57,633 nt of DNA, from contig JAJDUG010000070.1 in the NCBI GenBank assembly GCA_022826755.1, positions 1-57,633 on the forward strand. Reading direction: 5' to 3'. The notes beneath the pieces were generated by a model. The model was not told where the DNA came from and ran no database searches. It was given only the letters and a program-made list of their open reading frames with translations. The position numbers and the translations under genes are program-made. The first letter of the stretch is position 1, and the number at the start of each line of letters is the position of its first letter. Source of the DNA: Acidobacteriota bacterium (GTDB lineage Bacteria; Acidobacteriota; Terriglobia; Versatilivoradales; Versatilivoraceae). Below, piece by piece: positions 17,807-26,045 of the stretch.

Positions 17807-19060
17807 TCAGGCAACGAACCTTCTTGGGTCGGTAATGATGCCCGTCAAGGCCGAAGCCGCCGCGGTCGCGGGGCTGGCCAGGAAAATCTTGGCCGTGGGG
17901 CTGCCCATTCGTCCCTCGAAGTTGCGGTTGCTGGTGGAAACGCACACCTCGTTGTCGTAGAGCACGCCACCCGACCGGCCCAGGCAGGGCCCGCAACCGG
18001 GACTGGAGACCACCGCCCCGAAGTTGACGAACTCCTCGACATACCCCCTCTGGAGCGCCTGCAGGTAGACCCGGCGCGAGGCAGGGGTAACAATGGCTCG
18101 CAATCCCTCCTTCACCCTCTTCCCCATCCACATTCGGTGAACGACCTCCAGGTCCTCAATGCGGCAGTTAGTGCAGGATCCGATAAAGACCTGATCCACC
18201 GAAACCTTCTCGCTTTCGACCTGTTCCACCGGCACGTCGTTGTCAATGTCCGGGGGACAGGCAATCATGGGTTTCAGATCCGAAACATCGAAGCGCAGCT
18301 CCCGCTCGAAGGAAGCTCCGGGATCGCTGCGCAGAGGTTCGAAGTCCACCAGTCGATCGTTTTCCTCGAGATAGGCTCGCGTCTGGTCGTCAGGGGCCAC
18401 CACGGCCGCCTTGGCCCCCATTTCGGCGCTCATGTTGGTCAGCGTCAACCGGGCCGGGACGTTGAAACCTTCTACCGTGGGTCCCCCGTACTCGATAACC
18501 CGATAGTTGGCCCCGTCAGGCCCCATCTCCCTGGCCACCGCCAGCACCACGTCCTTGGAGTAGCACCCCCTCGGCAGATCGCCGCTGACGGTGACCCGGA
18601 TCGTCTGGGGAACCCGAAACCAGCTCTTGCCGGTGGCCATGGCGATGGCCGCATCCGTGGAACCCACCCCGATGGTGAGAGCTCCCAGGCCGCCGCCGGT
18701 GGGGCTGTGGGAGTCCGCTCCCAGGATGAGGTTGCCCGGATTGATGAGGCGCTCCGACATGATCTGGTGGCACACCCCGTCGTAGACCACCGGAATGCCC
18801 TGCTCGTCGGCAAACTTCCGAATCTGGCTCTGCAACTTGGACATGGCCACGCTGGGGCTCGGAAAGGCGTGGTCGAAGGGAATGAAGATCTTCTTGGCAT
18901 CGAAAACGCGTTCGGCGATCTGGTAGAAGGGCTCCAAAGCCCAGGCGCAGGTGGTGTCATGGGCCATGACCAGGTCCAGGTCCGCCAGGATGAAATCCCC
19001 GGCGCTCACAGCTCTGCCGCAGTGGTTGGAGAATATCTTTTCCGCCAGCGTCTGAGTCAT
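17807..19060 (-). CDS. leuC: 3-isopropylmalate dehydratase large subunit
   Basis: [4Fe-4S] isomerase of leucine biosynthesis. I chose ATG 19060 (417 aa, MTQTLAEKIFSNHCG), because the next upstream ATG at 19144 overlaps the predicted -10 box. Cluster cysteines are seen in 'IGSCTNCR' and 'GCGPCLG'; 'GADSHSPTGGGLGAL' is the substrate region. The protein belongs to the shorter LeuC type (about 420 aa), which in some organisms serves homoaconitate or dimethylmalate. Other leu genes are not in the window. Confidence 0.93.
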   Translation of the reverse strand: MTQTLAEKIFSNHCGRAVSAGDFILADLDLVMAHDTTCAWALEPFYQIAERVFDAKKIFIPFDHAFPSPSVAMSKLQSQIRKFADEQGIPVVYDGVCHQIMSERLINPGNLILGADSHSPTGGGLGALTIGVGSTDAAIAMATGKSWFRVPQTIRVTVSGDLPRGCYSKDVVLAVAREMGPDGANYRVIEYGGPTVEGFNVPARLTLTNMSAEMGAKAAVVAPDDQTRAYLEENDRLVDFEPLRSDPGASFERELRFDVSDLKPMIACPPDIDNDVPVEQVESEKVSVDQVFIGSCTNCRIEDLEVVHRMWMGKRVKEGLRAIVTPASRRVYLQALQRGYVEEFVNFGAVVSSPGCGPCLGRSGGVLYDNEVCVSTSNRNFEGRMGSPTAKIFLASPATAAASALTGIITDPRRFVA

Positions 19061-19142
19061 TTTCTTCGTGGTGGCGACCGGAAGAGGTGAAACGGTTTGC
19101 GGCCGTCCAAACGCGCCATTCCGATCTTGAGCAGACCCGGCC

Positions 19143-19172
19143 ATTATAGGGAAAGGATCGGAATGAAGGCAA
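19143..19172 (-). promoter_or_regulatory. leuCD promoter
   Basis: On the minus strand TTGCCT (19172-19167), an 18-base spacer and a perfect TATAAT (19148-19143). Transcription would start near 19136, leaving a leader of about 75 bases. The rest of 19173-19384 shows no gene. Confidence 0.55.
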
Positions 19173-19384
19173 ACGGACCGGGTCGGACGCCAGTATCCTC
19201 TTGGTTTGGGTCTGGAAGGATCAGAGATCTACTCATGGTCAATGCTGAAACCAAACGCCGCAACGGAGTGTTGGGCATGGCAGGCGTAGGAGACGGGGAA
19301 GATCGATCGGAAGGACCAACAATTGAACTGATTCCCCATTCGGCGGGCTTGACCCTGGGGCGGGCGCCAGGGACTTCCCAATGG

Positions 19385-20185
19385 CTAGGGCCGGACCGAC
19401 CGGTGCGACAGGAGCCAGGGGAAAAAATGGGGTTCGGCGTAGGCTCTCTCCCAGGAATCGTGGCCGACTCCCGCATACTCGCTGAAGCGCACGGGTCTCC
19501 CCAATGCCCGTAAAGCCCCGGCCATTTTCCTGGATTCCGAAACCGGCACGCGCGGGTCATCGGTTCCATGAAATATCCAGACCGGCGTGGGGACGATTCT
19601 GGTGGCCATGGCGTGGTAGGGGTCGGAGGAGAAATTCACCGGCGGATGATCCCCAGGGACCTTGACTCCCGGGGGCGGCACCACGCCGCCGCAGATGGGA
19701 GCCAGCGCGGCAAACTTTCGCGGATGCCTGGCCGCCAGACTCCAGGTGCCGTACCCTCCCATGGAAATTCCGGTCAGGAATATTCTGGCGGGATCACCGC
19801 CGAAGTCCCGAACCGACGCCTCCAAAGCTGCCAGCGCCAGCTTCTCCATCCGGGTGTGTGTCCACCACATTCCCCTGCGACACTGCGGCAGGACGACGAT
19901 GGCCGGAACCCTCTCGGGATTCCGGCGAATGGCGGGGCCGATGCCGACCAGTGTCTGCCGCCAACCGTCATCTCCCCGTTCGCCGTTGCCGTGGAGAAAA
20001 AGTACCACGGGCCAACGTTTCCGCGGGTGCCATCCGGCCGGCAGGAAAACCTGATAGCGGTACGCCTCCCGACCGATGGCCAGGCTCCGTTGCTGGAACC
20101 CCCCTTGACTTGGGGGCGACCACGACAGACCGGATACCAGCAGCAGGACAGTGGCCGTAACGGCCGCGAACACGAGGGCTTTCAT
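19385..20185 (-). CDS. Secreted alpha/beta hydrolase (prolyl-oligopeptidase / PHB-depolymerase-like esterase)
   Basis: A 266-aa exported serine hydrolase. The signal peptide spans residues 1-20 ('LVFAAVTATVLLLVSGL'). The nucleophile elbow is 'GISMGGYG'; the acid is in 'FHGTDDPRVP' and the base in 'GVGHDSW', giving an intact catalytic triad. 'VVLFLHGNGERGDDG' provides the oxyanion region. The family cleaves esters, including feruloyl or polyester bonds; the substrate is unknown. GGAG lies about nine bases before the ATG. Confidence 0.88.
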   Translation of the reverse strand: MKALVFAAVTATVLLLVSGLSWSPPSQGGFQQRSLAIGREAYRYQVFLPAGWHPRKRWPVVLFLHGNGERGDDGWRQTLVGIGPAIRRNPERVPAIVVLPQCRRGMWWTHTRMEKLALAALEASVRDFGGDPARIFLTGISMGGYGTWSLAARHPRKFAALAPICGGVVPPPGVKVPGDHPPVNFSSDPYHAMATRIVPTPVWIFHGTDDPRVPVSESRKMAGALRALGRPVRFSEYAGVGHDSWERAYAEPHFFPWLLSHRSVRP

Positions 20186-20317
20186 CAGGAACAGCTCCGT
20201 AAACCGCCGACATTTTAGGAATAGAAGTCCGCATTCATCAAGTCGTCCAACCTATGTGCCGGCCGTTTCCAACCAGCAAGCAACTCGCCGGCGGGTCATG
20301 CCATCTTTTCATGGGAA

Positions 20318-20345
20318 TTCAGGCTGAACATTGCTAAGCTACAAT
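20318..20345 (+). promoter_or_regulatory. Putative promoter of the coiled-coil gene
   Basis: TTCAGG (20318-20323), a 16-base spacer and TACAAT (20340-20345), about 65 bases before the ATG. The -35 is poor. Confidence 0.3.
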
Positions 20346-20409
20346 TTTGAAAGCGCAGGGATAATCAGTCGATCTCCAGCACGTTTGAGTGAGAAAGGAG
20401 ACAACAACC

Positions 20410-21330
20410 ATGAACAGCTTCACGGACGGCAAGCCCCTCGACCAACCCAAGCCAAAGCAGCCGGCCACGGCAGGCGCGGCGGGTCGGTCCACGCCCCGCT
20501 GGGGATTGTTCGGCTTCATCATTCTGCTGGGCCTGCAGGTCTTTCTGATCTACCAGGTTCTCGGCAACAAGGACCAGATTCTCGAATCCCAGGACCAGGT
20601 GGCCGCCCTGGAAGACGAGATGATGGAGGCGGTTGACGAGCAGGAGAAGCAGGACCAGGCGCTCCAACAGAAATTGGGATCCTTGACCGCCGATTTCACG
20701 GTGGTGCAGAACCGGCTGGGCGTGACCCAGAAGGAATTGAACCGGGCCCGGGCCGCGGCCCGGCGGCTCAGGGAGGAGCAGGAGCGGTCGGTGCAGCAGC
20801 TCAACGTGGAAATTGCCCGAAAAGCCGATTCCCGGCAGCTTTCCGAGTTGAAGAGCGCCTCCGACAGTCGCTTTGGCGCTGTCAACGAGGATGTCACCAA
20901 AGTCAAGACCGACGTGGAGGCCACGCGCAAGGCACTGGAGGGCGCCCGCCGCGAGATCGTTGACGTTCGCGCCACCCTGACCCAGCAAATCGCCAGGAAC
21001 AAGGATGAGCTCAAGCAACTGCGTCTCAAGGGCGAGCGGAACTTCTACGAATTCGACATTCAGAAGAAGAAGGGTTTCGCCCTGGTCGGAGATATCCGCA
21101 TCGGGGTGACCAAGACCAATCGCAGGAGGCAACGCTACAACGTCCGCATCGTGGTCGACGACAACACCTTGGAGAAGAAGCGGCGCACCATCAACGAGCC
21201 GGTGCAATTTCTGGTGGGTCCCACCAAGTTGCGCTACGAGCTTGTGGTCAATGAAGTCCGAAGGAACCGCATCATCGGTTACTTGAGCGTCCCCAAGGAC
21301 AAGGGTCTTTCGGCCGAACGGAAGTTGTAG
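20410..21330 (+). CDS. Membrane-anchored coiled-coil protein of unknown function
   Basis: Not recognised. A 306-aa protein from ATG 20410, which is preceded by AAAGGAG (20394-20400). A polar N-terminal tail is followed by one transmembrane helix (about 32-51). A long heptad-rich coiled coil runs to about residue 205 ('LEDEMMEAVDEQEKQDQAL', 'RRLREEQERSVQQLN'), and a C-terminal domain rich in beta-strand-like hydrophobic residues (about 213-300) ends in basic residues. The topology suggests a cell-envelope spacer or scaffold with its globular head outside. An acyltransferase gene follows 19 bases later, so the two are probably co-transcribed. Confidence 0.8.
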   Translation: MNSFTDGKPLDQPKPKQPATAGAAGRSTPRWGLFGFIILLGLQVFLIYQVLGNKDQILESQDQVAALEDEMMEAVDEQEKQDQALQQKLGSLTADFTVVQNRLGVTQKELNRARAAARRLREEQERSVQQLNVEIARKADSRQLSELKSASDSRFGAVNEDVTKVKTDVEATRKALEGARREIVDVRATLTQQIARNKDELKQLRLKGERNFYEFDIQKKKGFALVGDIRIGVTKTNRRRQRYNVRIVVDDNTLEKKRRTINEPVQFLVGPTKLRYELVVNEVRRNRIIGYLSVPKDKGLSAERKL

Positions 21331-21349
21331 TCCAGGCGCGACTGAAGCC

Positions 21350-22705
21350 ATGACGCCTGCTCCGAGCGAGCCCGCCACAACCACGCCTCCGCGATCGTGG
21401 GTGTGGGGGTTCGCCCGGCTGGCCGTGCACGCCTACTACAAGGTCGAGCGCATCGGCGGCCCGCTGCCGGACGGCGCGCTGATGCTGGTCGCCAACCACC
21501 CCAATTCCCTCATCGACCCGGCGGTCATTCAGACCACGGCCGGACGTCCCATCCGCTTCCTCGCCAAGTCCACGCTCTTCGCGCGGCATCCTCTCAGCCC
21601 GCTGATCCGCCGCTCGGGGGCTATTCCCGTGTACCGCAGGAAGGACCCCGGGGTCGATACCTCCCGAAACGTGGAGACGTTCTCGGCGGTAGCGGCGTCG
21701 CTGGCGGCCGGCGAGGCCATCTGCCTCTTCCCGGAAGGCACCAGTCACGCCCGCGGCCGGCTCGAACCGCTACGGACCGGCGCCGCCCGCATGGTGCTCA
21801 ACAGTTGCGCCGCAGGGCATCCGGTGACCATCGTACCGATCGGGCTCAACTTCGACGCCCTGGCCCGCTTCCGCTCCCGGGTGACGGCGGTCTTCGGACG
21901 AACCGTGGACTACGCGGACCTCGCCGCAGGACTTGCCCAGGACGAAGGGACCGTCGTTCGGGCACTCACCGACCGGATCGAGCACCGCCTGAAGCACCTG
22001 ATGATCGAGGCGGAACCGCGGCACGATCTGCCCGTCGTCGAGAGCATAGACCGCCTCTACGCCGCCGCCCGGGGAGCGTCGTGGGACGCGAGGGAGCGCC
22101 TGGGCCGTCGCCGCCTGATTGCCGCCGGGATGGCGAAACTGCGCGAGAGGGATCCTGAACGGCTGGCCGAGATCATGGCGCAGGTGGAGGAGTACCTGGC
22201 GAGTCTGGCCCGGTTCCGACTCCGCCAACGGGACCTGGACCGACGCATCCCGGCCGCCGAGGTCATCCGATTCACACTGAGGGAAGGACTCCTCGCGCTG
22301 CTGCTCGGCCCGCTGGCGATCGCAACCATCGTCGTCTTCGCCGTTCCTTACTGGCTCACCGACCGAATCGTCCGGTGGGTGTCGACACTCGAGACCCGAG
22401 CCGTATTTCAGATCATCGGCGGCTGCCTGATCCACGGCGCCTGGATCGCCGGCCTGGCTGCCTTGGCCGGCACCCGAACCGGGTCGGCGACCGGAATTGC
22501 GATCGGACTCGCACTGGCGGCTCTGGCTGTCCTGGGAACACTGGCGGTCGAGCGGGAACTCGCCGTCTGGCGCACCGTGCGCAGCTTCTTGGTGCTGCGC
22601 AGGATGCCGCTGCGGACTCGCGCCGCCCTGCGGCGAAGGCGCAGGGCCCTCGCCGACGCGCTCGAGGAGGTGCACGCCTGGATCGAGAGAAAGACCAATC
22701 AGTGA
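21350..22705 (+). CDS. PlsC-type phospholipid/glycerol acyltransferase with C-terminal membrane region
   Basis: A 451-aa protein. The acyltransferase domain (about 25-215) shows motif I 'NHPNSLID' (NHxxxxD type, here with Ser-Leu-Ile between), 'SGAIPVYRRKD' and motif III 'FPEGTSH'. The C-terminal part has hydrophobic segments near 310-335 and 345-400, then a basic tail. Members acylate lysophosphatidate or other glycerol lipids at the inner membrane. At more than 400 residues it is larger than ordinary PlsC. It is coupled to the coiled-coil gene upstream. Confidence 0.88.
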   Translation: MTPAPSEPATTTPPRSWVWGFARLAVHAYYKVERIGGPLPDGALMLVANHPNSLIDPAVIQTTAGRPIRFLAKSTLFARHPLSPLIRRSGAIPVYRRKDPGVDTSRNVETFSAVAASLAAGEAICLFPEGTSHARGRLEPLRTGAARMVLNSCAAGHPVTIVPIGLNFDALARFRSRVTAVFGRTVDYADLAAGLAQDEGTVVRALTDRIEHRLKHLMIEAEPRHDLPVVESIDRLYAAARGASWDARERLGRRRLIAAGMAKLRERDPERLAEIMAQVEEYLASLARFRLRQRDLDRRIPAAEVIRFTLREGLLALLLGPLAIATIVVFAVPYWLTDRIVRWVSTLETRAVFQIIGGCLIHGAWIAGLAALAGTRTGSATGIAIGLALAALAVLGTLAVERELAVWRTVRSFLVLRRMPLRTRAALRRRRRALADALEEVHAWIERKTNQ

Positions 22706-22740
22706 ATCGGTTCCCAGGACAGACCCACGCTGTCGTCCCA

Positions 22741-22861
22741 CCGTAGGGGCAACCCTTGTGGTTCCCCAAAGCAAACCGCAGGGAGGTCCCTTGTGGGCGC
22801 CCAAAACAGGGATAACCGGACGAGCGCGAACAACGGGCAACCACAAGGGTTGCCCCTACGG
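22741..22861. repeat. Intergenic inverted-repeat element (MITE/REP-like)
   Basis: A perfect 23-base terminal inverted repeat: the left arm (22741-22763) starts CCGTAGGGGCAACC and the right arm (22839-22861) is its exact complement. The interior has a degenerate inner copy of CCCTTGTGGGC. There is no open frame, so it is non-autonomous or a foldback RNA element. It lies between the acyltransferase gene and tRNA-Phe. Confidence 0.7.
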
Positions 22862-22947
22862 TCCCACACGGAATTCGGGCGCCTTGACGACCCTGTTCTC
22901 CTGGTTCCGGCAGGGTGGGATCATCCGGAATCGGTTCCCCAAGATGC

Positions 22948-22976
22948 TTGAAATGCCAGGGGACTTTCACTATACT
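22948..22976 (+). promoter_or_regulatory. tRNA-Phe promoter
   Basis: TTGAAA (22948-22953), a 17-base spacer and TATACT (22971-22976), about 45 bases before the mature tRNA 5' end. Confidence 0.6.
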
Positions 22977-23021
22977 TCCCAGGCTCTGGCGCAAGCGGAA
23001 CCGGCGCCAAAGCCGCGGGAT

Positions 23022-23097
23022 GCCCAGGTAGCTCAGTCGGTAGAGCGCAGCCCTGAAAAGGCTGGCGTCGGCGGTTCAATTCCGTCCCTGGGCACCA
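23022..23097 (+). tRNA. tRNA-Phe (GAA)
   Basis: A complete cloverleaf. The acceptor GCCCAGG pairs with CCTGGGC, the D-arm is GCTC-AGTCGGTA-GAGC, the anticodon arm is CAGCC-CTGAAAA-GGCTG with anticodon GAA, the variable loop is GCGTC, and the T-arm is GGCGG-TTCAATT-CCGTC. The CCA end is encoded (23095-23097). Confidence 0.97.
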
Positions 23098-23163
23098 TCG
23101 ACCCACCCATAGGGCATTCCTCTTCCCCGCCCGCTTACCTCGCAAAATTCCCCAAGCCGGGTG

Positions 23164-23169
23164 TATAAT
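23164..23169 (+). promoter_or_regulatory. -10 box upstream of the DUF3500-like gene
   Basis: A perfect TATAAT about 58 bases before the ATG at 23227, without a recognisable -35. Confidence 0.4.
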
Positions 23170-23226
23170 ACGTTCAAGTCACCATCGTTCGGCATTCCAT
23201 AACGGCTTCAGGCGCAAGGAGGAGTC

Positions 23227-24222
23227 ATGCGGAATCAAACCAGACCGGCTCCAGCCGGGTTTTCAATCGGAGAGCGTCGGACTTTCCTGAAGGCGGCTGT
23301 CCTGGGAGGAGTGGGACTGGCGGCCCGGGCAACCCTTCCTGACGGGACGCTGTCAGCAGCCGCACCCAAAGCCCCTCCCAATTCGGAGACTCTGGTGGCC
23401 ACGCTCTACAAGAGCCTGTCGGAGGAGCAACGGCAGGTAATGACGTTCCCCTTCGATCACCCCCTTCGTTCCAAGGTGGACAACAACTGGGCGATCACGC
23501 CTCACAAGATCAACCGGTTCTACACGCCCGACCAGCAGGCGATGATCAAAGAGATCTTTCAAGGTGTTCACAATCCGGACTACGTGGACAAGGTCATGGA
23601 ACACATGAAGGAGGACGGGGGGAGCCTGGGCAACTATTCCATCGCCATCTTTGGACGACCGGCAACCGGAAAGTTCGAGTTCGTTCTCACCGGACGACAC
23701 TGCACCATGCGCTGTGACGGAGATTCGGTGGAAGGAGCCGCCTTTGGCGGACCGATCTTCTATGGACATGCCGCCCGCGACTTCTACGAGGCTCCGGACC
23801 ATCCCGGCAATGTCTACTGGTACCAGGCCAAGTCGGCCAACCGCGTATTCCAGGCCCTGGACGGCAGGCAACGCCAAATGGCGCTGCTCACCGAACCCCG
23901 CAAGGAACAGCAGACTCGAACCGTGAGACTGGATGAGGAACTGGCCGGGCTGCCCGTCTCGGAAATGAGCCGCGACCAGGTGGAGTTGGTAGAGGAGGTG
24001 CTGGCCGACCTGCTGTTGCCCTTCCGCCGGCGAGACGCCGAGGAAGCCATGCGCTACATCAAGAAGGAGGGCAAGCTGGATGGACTGAGCCTGTCGTTCT
24101 ATCGCAGCGGCGACGTTGGAAACGACGGCATCTGGGACAATTGGCAGCTCCAGAGCAAGAACATGGTCTGGTACTTCCGCGGCAGTCCCCACGTACACGT
24201 CTGGGTCAACATCAGAGCTTGA
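23227..24222 (+). CDS. Tat-exported DUF3500-like protein
   Basis: A 331-aa protein with a strong Shine-Dalgarno (AAGGAGGA) before the ATG. The N-terminus 'GERRTFLKAAVLGGVGLAARA' reads as a twin-arginine signal. The body ('SLSEEQRQVMTFPFDHP', 'GRHCTMRCDGD', 'FGGPIFYGHAARDFYE', ending 'GSPHVHVWVNIRA') resembles DUF3500 proteins. Function is unknown; conserved His residues could bind metal. It is alone on the plus strand, convergent with a sugar isomerase gene. Confidence 0.7.
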   Translation: MRNQTRPAPAGFSIGERRTFLKAAVLGGVGLAARATLPDGTLSAAAPKAPPNSETLVATLYKSLSEEQRQVMTFPFDHPLRSKVDNNWAITPHKINRFYTPDQQAMIKEIFQGVHNPDYVDKVMEHMKEDGGSLGNYSIAIFGRPATGKFEFVLTGRHCTMRCDGDSVEGAAFGGPIFYGHAARDFYEAPDHPGNVYWYQAKSANRVFQALDGRQRQMALLTEPRKEQQTRTVRLDEELAGLPVSEMSRDQVELVEEVLADLLLPFRRRDAEEAMRYIKKEGKLDGLSLSFYRSGDVGNDGIWDNWQLQSKNMVWYFRGSPHVHVWVNIRA

Positions 24223-24251
24223 TCCGGACAGGAAGGAATCCCGGCTCTCCC

Positions 24252-25052
24252 TTACCCCTTGAGCTCGCTCCAGAGCGCTTCGTAGTAGCGCATCAGGCGA
24301 ACCGCGTCGGAGCTGGCTGGAATCTCGGCCAGCGTATACCGCCGGTAACCCACCTGGGTGAGCAGATCGAAGAGCTCCCGCCAGGGGTAGTCCTTCCTCC
24401 AAAGCTCCCTGATGTGAACATTCCTCAACCAGGGCTTCAACAGTTCGAAGCTCGCGGCCACCGAACCCGCCTCGAGGTCTTCGGGGTTCGAGTTCCAGCA
24501 GACCCCGACCATGGGATGATCGGCCAACTCCATGATCCTCCGTACCCGAGCCGGACTGTTTGACTTGGACCCGTGGACTTCCAGCCAGATTTCCACGCCG
24601 TAGCCCTGAGCGTGTCGGCCGCACTCCCGCAGGGCCTCTGCAATCTGATTCAGGGTTTGACTCTCCGGAACCTCGTCGGGGATCCCGTTGGGGCGAACCT
24701 TCACTCCAAGGGCCCCCACATCGTGAGCCAGTTCCACAAACTGCTTGGTCTCTTCTATATTCCGGCTGACGACGCTCCTGTCGGTGGAGTGGTATTCGCA
24801 AGCGGTCCCCAGGCTCAGCAGGCGAATGGGAGAGAATCCGAAGCGGCTCGCAACGGCAACCCGTTCTTCCCTGCTCAGGTTGGGTTCCACCCCATGCCGG
24901 TGGGTCGTGCGCAACTCGACCGAGCGGAAGCCCGTCTTCACGCAGGCCTCGATCAGGCTCGGCAGTTTCCAGTCCTTTCCCAGATTCCAGGTGACCATGC
25001 CCAACGCGTAGTCACTGCCACCCAAAGCGGGATTGCTCCGACTTGATTGCAT
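24252..25052 (-). CDS. Sugar phosphate isomerase/epimerase (xylose-isomerase-like TIM barrel)
   Basis: A 266-aa AP-endonuclease-2 superfamily protein. Characteristic segments are 'LPSLIEACVKTGFRSVELRTTHRHG', 'LGALGVKVRPNG', 'VEIWLEVHGSK' (metal-ligand Glu and His), 'MVGVCWNSNPED' and 'WLRNVHIREL'. Substrate unknown. GGGAGG is six bases before the ATG. It lies 21 bases after a Gfo/Idh/MocA gene; such pairs commonly convert inositols or keto-sugars. Confidence 0.88.
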   Translation of the reverse strand: MQSSRSNPALGGSDYALGMVTWNLGKDWKLPSLIEACVKTGFRSVELRTTHRHGVEPNLSREERVAVASRFGFSPIRLLSLGTACEYHSTDRSVVSRNIEETKQFVELAHDVGALGVKVRPNGIPDEVPESQTLNQIAEALRECGRHAQGYGVEIWLEVHGSKSNSPARVRRIMELADHPMVGVCWNSNPEDLEAGSVAASFELLKPWLRNVHIRELWRKDYPWRELFDLLTQVGYRRYTLAEIPASSDAVRLMRYYEALWSELKG

Positions 25053-25073
25053 GACACACCTCCCTCAACCGAC

Positions 25074-26042
25074 TCAGAGAACTACGGTCGTCCGATATTT
25101 CCAGGCACGCCGAGCGGCTTCCGCAACCTCGATGGCCCGTAATCCGTCCATTCCCCCGGCCGCAACCCCCGCCCGGCCCCGGACTGCTTCCACGAAATTG
25201 GCCAGCATCCGCCGTATCGGCGTTTCCTTGGACCTGTCACAACCAGGATCCGACCCGGCGGAATCCGCACCCGCAAACAACTCCAAGTCCAGGCGGCCCA
25301 GGGGACCGGAGATCTCAAGACTCACCGCCCCCGCCGTCTTCACGACTCCAAGCGGATCCATCAGGCTCCTTTCCACGGTGACTACGGACCCATGATTCAT
25401 CTCCAGGCGCAACCACGCTGAACGCTCACCCGTTCCATCCCCGGAGTCCATGACCGATACCAAGGTGAATTCTCCGCCCAACAGCCAGCGCAGGGTATCC
25501 ACCAGGGCGGTTCCCGGATTTGCCCGGAGGCCGCTGTCCCCTCCGCAAGGGTCTTCCGATGAAAGCCCGGTGCTTCCATCCGACTTTCGGACCGTGACAG
25601 TCAAGGGATTTCCCAGGCTCCCCTGCAGGATCCGTTTCCGAACCCGGCAGCAAGCCGAACTCAAGCGAACAGGAAAACAAACCCCGAACAGCACGTCGTG
25701 AGCCTGGGAAATGGCCCACATTTCACGGGCCTCCACCAAGGCTTCGGAGATCGGGTTTTCGCAGAGAATCGGTTTGCCGGCGCGGACACAGTCCACCACG
25801 GTTTCCTTGCGGCGGTCACCGGAAACACAGATGACCATCCCGTCGGCGGGAAACTGCTCCAGCAGGATACGATGGTGGGGGAAAGTGGCCAACCCGTGAA
25901 ACTTTCCGCCCGGTTCCATGCTCAGGCAGGACTCGGACTCCACCACGGCCGCAAGCAGCACCTCGGGCATTTGCCCGAGGCACTCCAGGTAGGTTCCGGC
26001 GGTTGGCTCGCCAAGGCCGACAAGGGCAACTCGAGTGGTCAT
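25074..26042 (-). CDS. Gfo/Idh/MocA family oxidoreductase
   Basis: A 322-aa NAD(P)-dependent dehydrogenase with Rossmann motif 'VALVGLGEPTAGTYL', 'DGMVICVSGDRRKETVVDCVRAGKPILCENPIS' split around residue 85 (ENP replacing the common EKP), and a typical C-terminal beta-sheet domain. It has no signal peptide and so is cytoplasmic, unlike the homologue at 15355. It begins three bases after the ffh stop and precedes the isomerase gene. The ENP change removes the usual Lys of the EKP motif and may alter catalysis. Confidence 0.85.
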   Translation of the reverse strand: MTTRVALVGLGEPTAGTYLECLGQMPEVLLAAVVESESCLSMEPGGKFHGLATFPHHRILLEQFPADGMVICVSGDRRKETVVDCVRAGKPILCENPISEALVEAREMWAISQAHDVLFGVCFPVRLSSACCRVRKRILQGSLGNPLTVTVRKSDGSTGLSSEDPCGGDSGLRANPGTALVDTLRWLLGGEFTLVSVMDSGDGTGERSAWLRLEMNHGSVVTVERSLMDPLGVVKTAGAVSLEISGPLGRLDLELFAGADSAGSDPGCDRSKETPIRRMLANFVEAVRGRAGVAAGGMDGLRAIEVAEAARRAWKYRTTVVL

Positions 26043-26045
26043 AAG

